Shown piece by piece: positions 61,705 to 64,000 of a DNA stretch of 64,000 bases (position 1 is the first letter of the stretch; the number at the start of each line of letters is the position of its first letter). A model generated the notes under the pieces. That model was given only the letters and a program-made list of their open reading frames with translations. It made no database searches and had not been told where the DNA came from. The stretch is from Breoghania sp037026715 (GTDB lineage: Bacteria; Pseudomonadota; Alphaproteobacteria; Rhizobiales; Stappiaceae): contig NZ_JBANCG010000003.1 in assembly GCF_037026715.1 (NCBI RefSeq), positions 434,001 through 498,000 of the forward strand, read 5' to 3'. The translations under genes were made by a program, and so were the position numbers.

Positions 61705-64000
61705 CTACCTCGCCTGTTTCTTGAGGAGGAACGTGCCGGCGAGAACCAGCACCGGAACCGTGACGAGAAGCGGCCAGAACGCGCCCGCCAGGCCAGCGAA
61801 CTCGAGCCCCTTGGAGAACGTGCCGCGCGAGATCGTGACGAAATAGGTCGTGGGATAGATCTCGCCGATGAAGCGACCTGCGCCTTGCAGCGAGGAGACC
61901 GGATCGATGATGCCGCAATATTGCGCGGCCGGGATGATGGTGATCAGCGCAGTCGCGAAAAGGGCGGCGATCTGGCTGTTGAAGAAGGACGAGATCACCA
62001 GTCCGATCGCGGTGGACGACATCACGTAGAGCAGGCTGCCGAGGAGAAACGCCAGATAGCTGCCGGTGAACGGCACCTGGAAGACCACCCGGGCGAAGAC
62101 AAGCAGCAGCAGGGCGTTGGCCATGCCGAGCACGACATAGGGAAGCTGCTTGCCGAGCAGGAATTCGAGCCGGCTGACCGGCGTCACGTAAAGGTTGACG
62201 ATGGAGCCGAGCTCCTTCTCGCGCACCACCGACAGGGCGGTCAGGATGGCCGGGATCAGCAGCAGCAGCAGTGGGATGACCGCCGGAACCATGGCGACCA
62301 GGCTTTCCACATTGGGGTTGTAGCGATAGCGCAACGCGATGTCGAAATCGGCGGCGGCGGCTTGAGGTCCGTAAATCTCGCGCGCCTTGCGGGTGAGCCA
62401 GGCGGCGAACATGCCGCGCACATAGCCGCTCGCTGTCTCCGCCCGCACCGGCATGGCGCCGTCGAGCCAGGCACCGATCTCCACCTTGCGCCCGCGCATC
62501 ACGTCCTTGGCGAAGCCCGGCGGGATCTCCACCGCAAGGCTCAGCTCGCCGGAGCGCATCCGCCGGTCGAGATCGTCGTAGTCGGTGATAGGGGCTTTCT
62601 CGATGAAGTAGCGCGAGCCGGAAATGTCGAGCAGGAAATCACGGCTGAGCGTGGTGTCGTCCCTGTCGAGCGCGGCGAAGGTGAGGTTCTCCACATCCAT
62701 ATTGATGCCGTAGCCGATGACGAACATCAGGATGAGGGTGCCGAGGACGGCGAGCGTCGCGCGGATGGGGTCGCGCTTGAGTTCAAGCGCTTCGCGGCGG
62801 GAATAGCTCAGCATGCGACGCAGGTCGAAACGGCGGGCGAGCGCCTTGCCATTGTGGGTGGCAGGCTTCGCCGCCTCGACGGAGGCCGTGTGTCGCTCGG
62901 GCTTTTCGACGATGGCGTCGAGATAGCCGATGAAGGCTTCTTCCAGGTTCGCGGCCCCACGGCCCTCGACGATCGCACGCGGACTGTCGCTGACCAGCAC
63001 CTTGCCGGCATGCATGAGCGAGATGCGGTCGCAGCGTTCCGCCTCGTTCATGAAATGGGTGGAAATGAAGATCGTCACCCCGTCGCGGCGCGACAGATCG
63101 ACAAGGCTCTGCCAGAAGGCGTCGCGGGCGACGGGGTCCACGCCCGAGGTCGGTTCGTCGAGGATCAGGATATCCGGCGAGTGGATCATCGCGACCGCGA
63201 GCGACAGGCGTTGACGGATGCCGAGAGGCAGGGCATCGGGCAAGGCGTCGGCCGTGTCAGCAAGGTCGAAACGCTCCAGCATCTCCGCAACCCGGGCGGG
63301 AATCCGGTCTGCCGGCATGGCGAAGAGGCGGGCGTGCAGTTCCAGGTTCTGGCGGACCGTCAACTCGCCGTAGAGCGAGAAGGCCTGCGACATGTAGCCG
63401 ACGCGGCGGCGGACATCCATGTCCCGGGGATCGATCGGGTGACCGAAGAGATCGGCGGTGCCTTCGCTCGCCTCCAGGAGGCCGGTCAGCATCTTCATCG
63501 TCGTCGTCTTGCCGCAGCCGTTGGAGCCGAGGAAGCCGAAGATCTCGCCCTTGGCGATGCGAAAGCTGACATCGTCGACGGCGGTGAAGTCGCCGAAGCG
63601 CCGGGTCAGATGGTTCGCTTCGATGGCGATATCGCCGTCACCGTCGCGCGGCGGGATGACGATTTCGACGTGGCCGGCGCGTTCCTCCTCCGGCAGCAGT
63701 GCGATGAAGGCGCTGTCGAGGTCCGCCGTGGCGGTGCTCTCCAGCAGCTCTTGCGGCGTGCCGGTCGCCAGCACCCGGCCGGAATTCATCGCGACCAGCC
63801 AGTCGAACCGGGCCGCCTCCTCCATGTAGGCGGTGGCGACGATCACGCTCATGCCGGGCCGGCCGGCGCGGATGTCGTCGATGAGTTCCCAGAACTGGCG
63901 GCGCGACAGCGGGTCGACGCCCGTGGTGGGCTCGTCGAGGATCAGTAGGTCGGGATCGTGGATCAGCGCGCAGCACAGGCCGAGCTTCTGCTTCATGCCG
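61705..64000 (-). CDS. rbbA: RbbA-type ABC ATPase/permease fusion (5' end outside window)
   Basis: The visible 765 residues hold the end of a first ABC domain (KQKLGLCCALIHDPDLLILD), a complete second one (Walker A GSNGCGKTTT, LSLAVAMIHSPDILILDEPT) and an ABC-2 membrane domain (about the last 370 aa, with VVREKELGSIVNLYVTPVSR). This ABC-ABC-ABC2 layout matches RbbA/YhiH, named a ribosome-associated ATPase in E. coli but built like an exporter. Signature of the second domain is LPLGIRQRLSLA in place of LSGGQ. An HlyD-like adaptor gene would be expected upstream, beyond the window. Confidence 0.88.
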   Translation of the reverse strand, partial: GMKQKLGLCCALIHDPDLLILDEPTTGVDPLSRRQFWELIDDIRAGRPGMSVIVATAYMEEAARFDWLVAMNSGRVLATGTPQELLESTATADLDSAFIALLPEEERAGHVEIVIPPRDGDGDIAIEANHLTRRFGDFTAVDDVSFRIAKGEIFGFLGSNGCGKTTTMKMLTGLLEASEGTADLFGHPIDPRDMDVRRRVGYMSQAFSLYGELTVRQNLELHARLFAMPADRIPARVAEMLERFDLADTADALPDALPLGIRQRLSLAVAMIHSPDILILDEPTSGVDPVARDAFWQSLVDLSRRDGVTIFISTHFMNEAERCDRISLMHAGKVLVSDSPRAIVEGRGAANLEEAFIGYLDAIVEKPERHTASVEAAKPATHNGKALARRFDLRRMLSYSRREALELKRDPIRATLAVLGTLILMFVIGYGINMDVENLTFAALDRDDTTLSRDFLLDISGSRYFIEKAPITDYDDLDRRMRSGELSLAVEIPPGFAKDVMRGRKVEIGAWLDGAMPVRAETASGYVRGMFAAWLTRKAREIYGPQAAAADFDIALRYRYNPNVESLVAMVPAVIPLLLLLIPAILTALSVVREKELGSIVNLYVTPVSRLEFLLGKQLPYVVLGMANALLLLVFARVVFQVPFTGSYLAFLLGSLLYVMSSTAIGLVISSFFNSQIAALFATALITIIPAAQYCGIIDPVSSLQGAGRFIGEIYPTTYFVTISRGTFSKGLEFAGLAGAFWPLLVTVPVLVLAGTFLLKKQAR

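Noticed and set aside
61588..63948. A 786-codon open frame on the + strand opposite rbbA
   Set aside because: Composition (very high Arg, Gly, Asp, His) is that of an antisense shadow; the rbbA reading has all ABC motifs.

Overview
The window is GC-rich, densely coded DNA with the codon bias, gene families and dispersed intergenic hairpin repeats of an alphaproteobacterium. The ectoine set (Ehu/Eut/Doe), the choline set (ChoXWV, BetI/BetA/BetB) and the repeat classes point to the Hyphomicrobiales (Rhizobiales), probably a marine or halotolerant member. The genus cannot be fixed from sequence alone. No rRNA, tRNA, CRISPR array, transposase or prophage gene was recognised.

Layout. 1-4017: a NitT/TauT-type ABC importer (ATPase, two permeases, NMT1/THI5-like binding protein) that most resembles transporters linked to pyrimidine or hydantoin use. 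4252-6273: a DedA-PAP2-LssY_C fusion membrane protein. 6410-11672: an HpaR-like MarR regulator, a lytic transglycosylase and a hybrid PAS sensor kinase. 11879-12571: a fumarylpyruvate-hydrolase-like enzyme behind a sigma-54-like promoter. 12704-17616: a BCCT carrier, then doeC and doeD, the two last steps of ectoine catabolism. 17906-21491: recQ and a divergent GT39 glycosyltransferase. 21990-24891: a second NitT/TauT importer. 24996-35541: the main ectoine/hydroxyectoine locus, asnC(doeX) <-> enuR-ehuABCD-eutABC-doeA-doeB. 35779-36348: ubiX. 36424-44729: choline import (choXWV) divergent from betI-betA-betB. 44908-49667: an SbcCD-like pair (metallophosphoesterase plus YhaN-type coiled-coil ATPase). 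49946-55066: a branched-chain-amino-acid-type ABC importer. 55216-60459: a receiver protein, a degenerate histidine kinase, DUF2478, a Crp/Fnr regulator, a flavin monooxygenase and DUF3775. 60589-64000: an RbbA/YhhJ-type ABC exporter running off the end.

How it works together. The centre is a compatible-solute island. Ectoines enter through EhuABCD, are opened and deacetylated by DoeA/DoeB to diaminobutyrate, transaminated by DoeD and oxidised by DoeC to aspartate; EutABC belong to the hydroxyectoine branch. Choline enters through ChoXWV and is oxidised by BetA and BetB to glycine betaine. Control probably lies with EnuR (PLP/GntR type) and AsnC, which share an ATTGWCA motif found between them and in front of ehuA, and with BetI, for which a palindromic operator is visible.

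Between genes there are at least fifteen long inverted-repeat elements in about seven classes. Eight share exact GTCAT...ATGAC ends. Several sit directly behind substrate-binding-protein genes inside transporter operons, where they may adjust the ratio of binding protein to membrane subunits.
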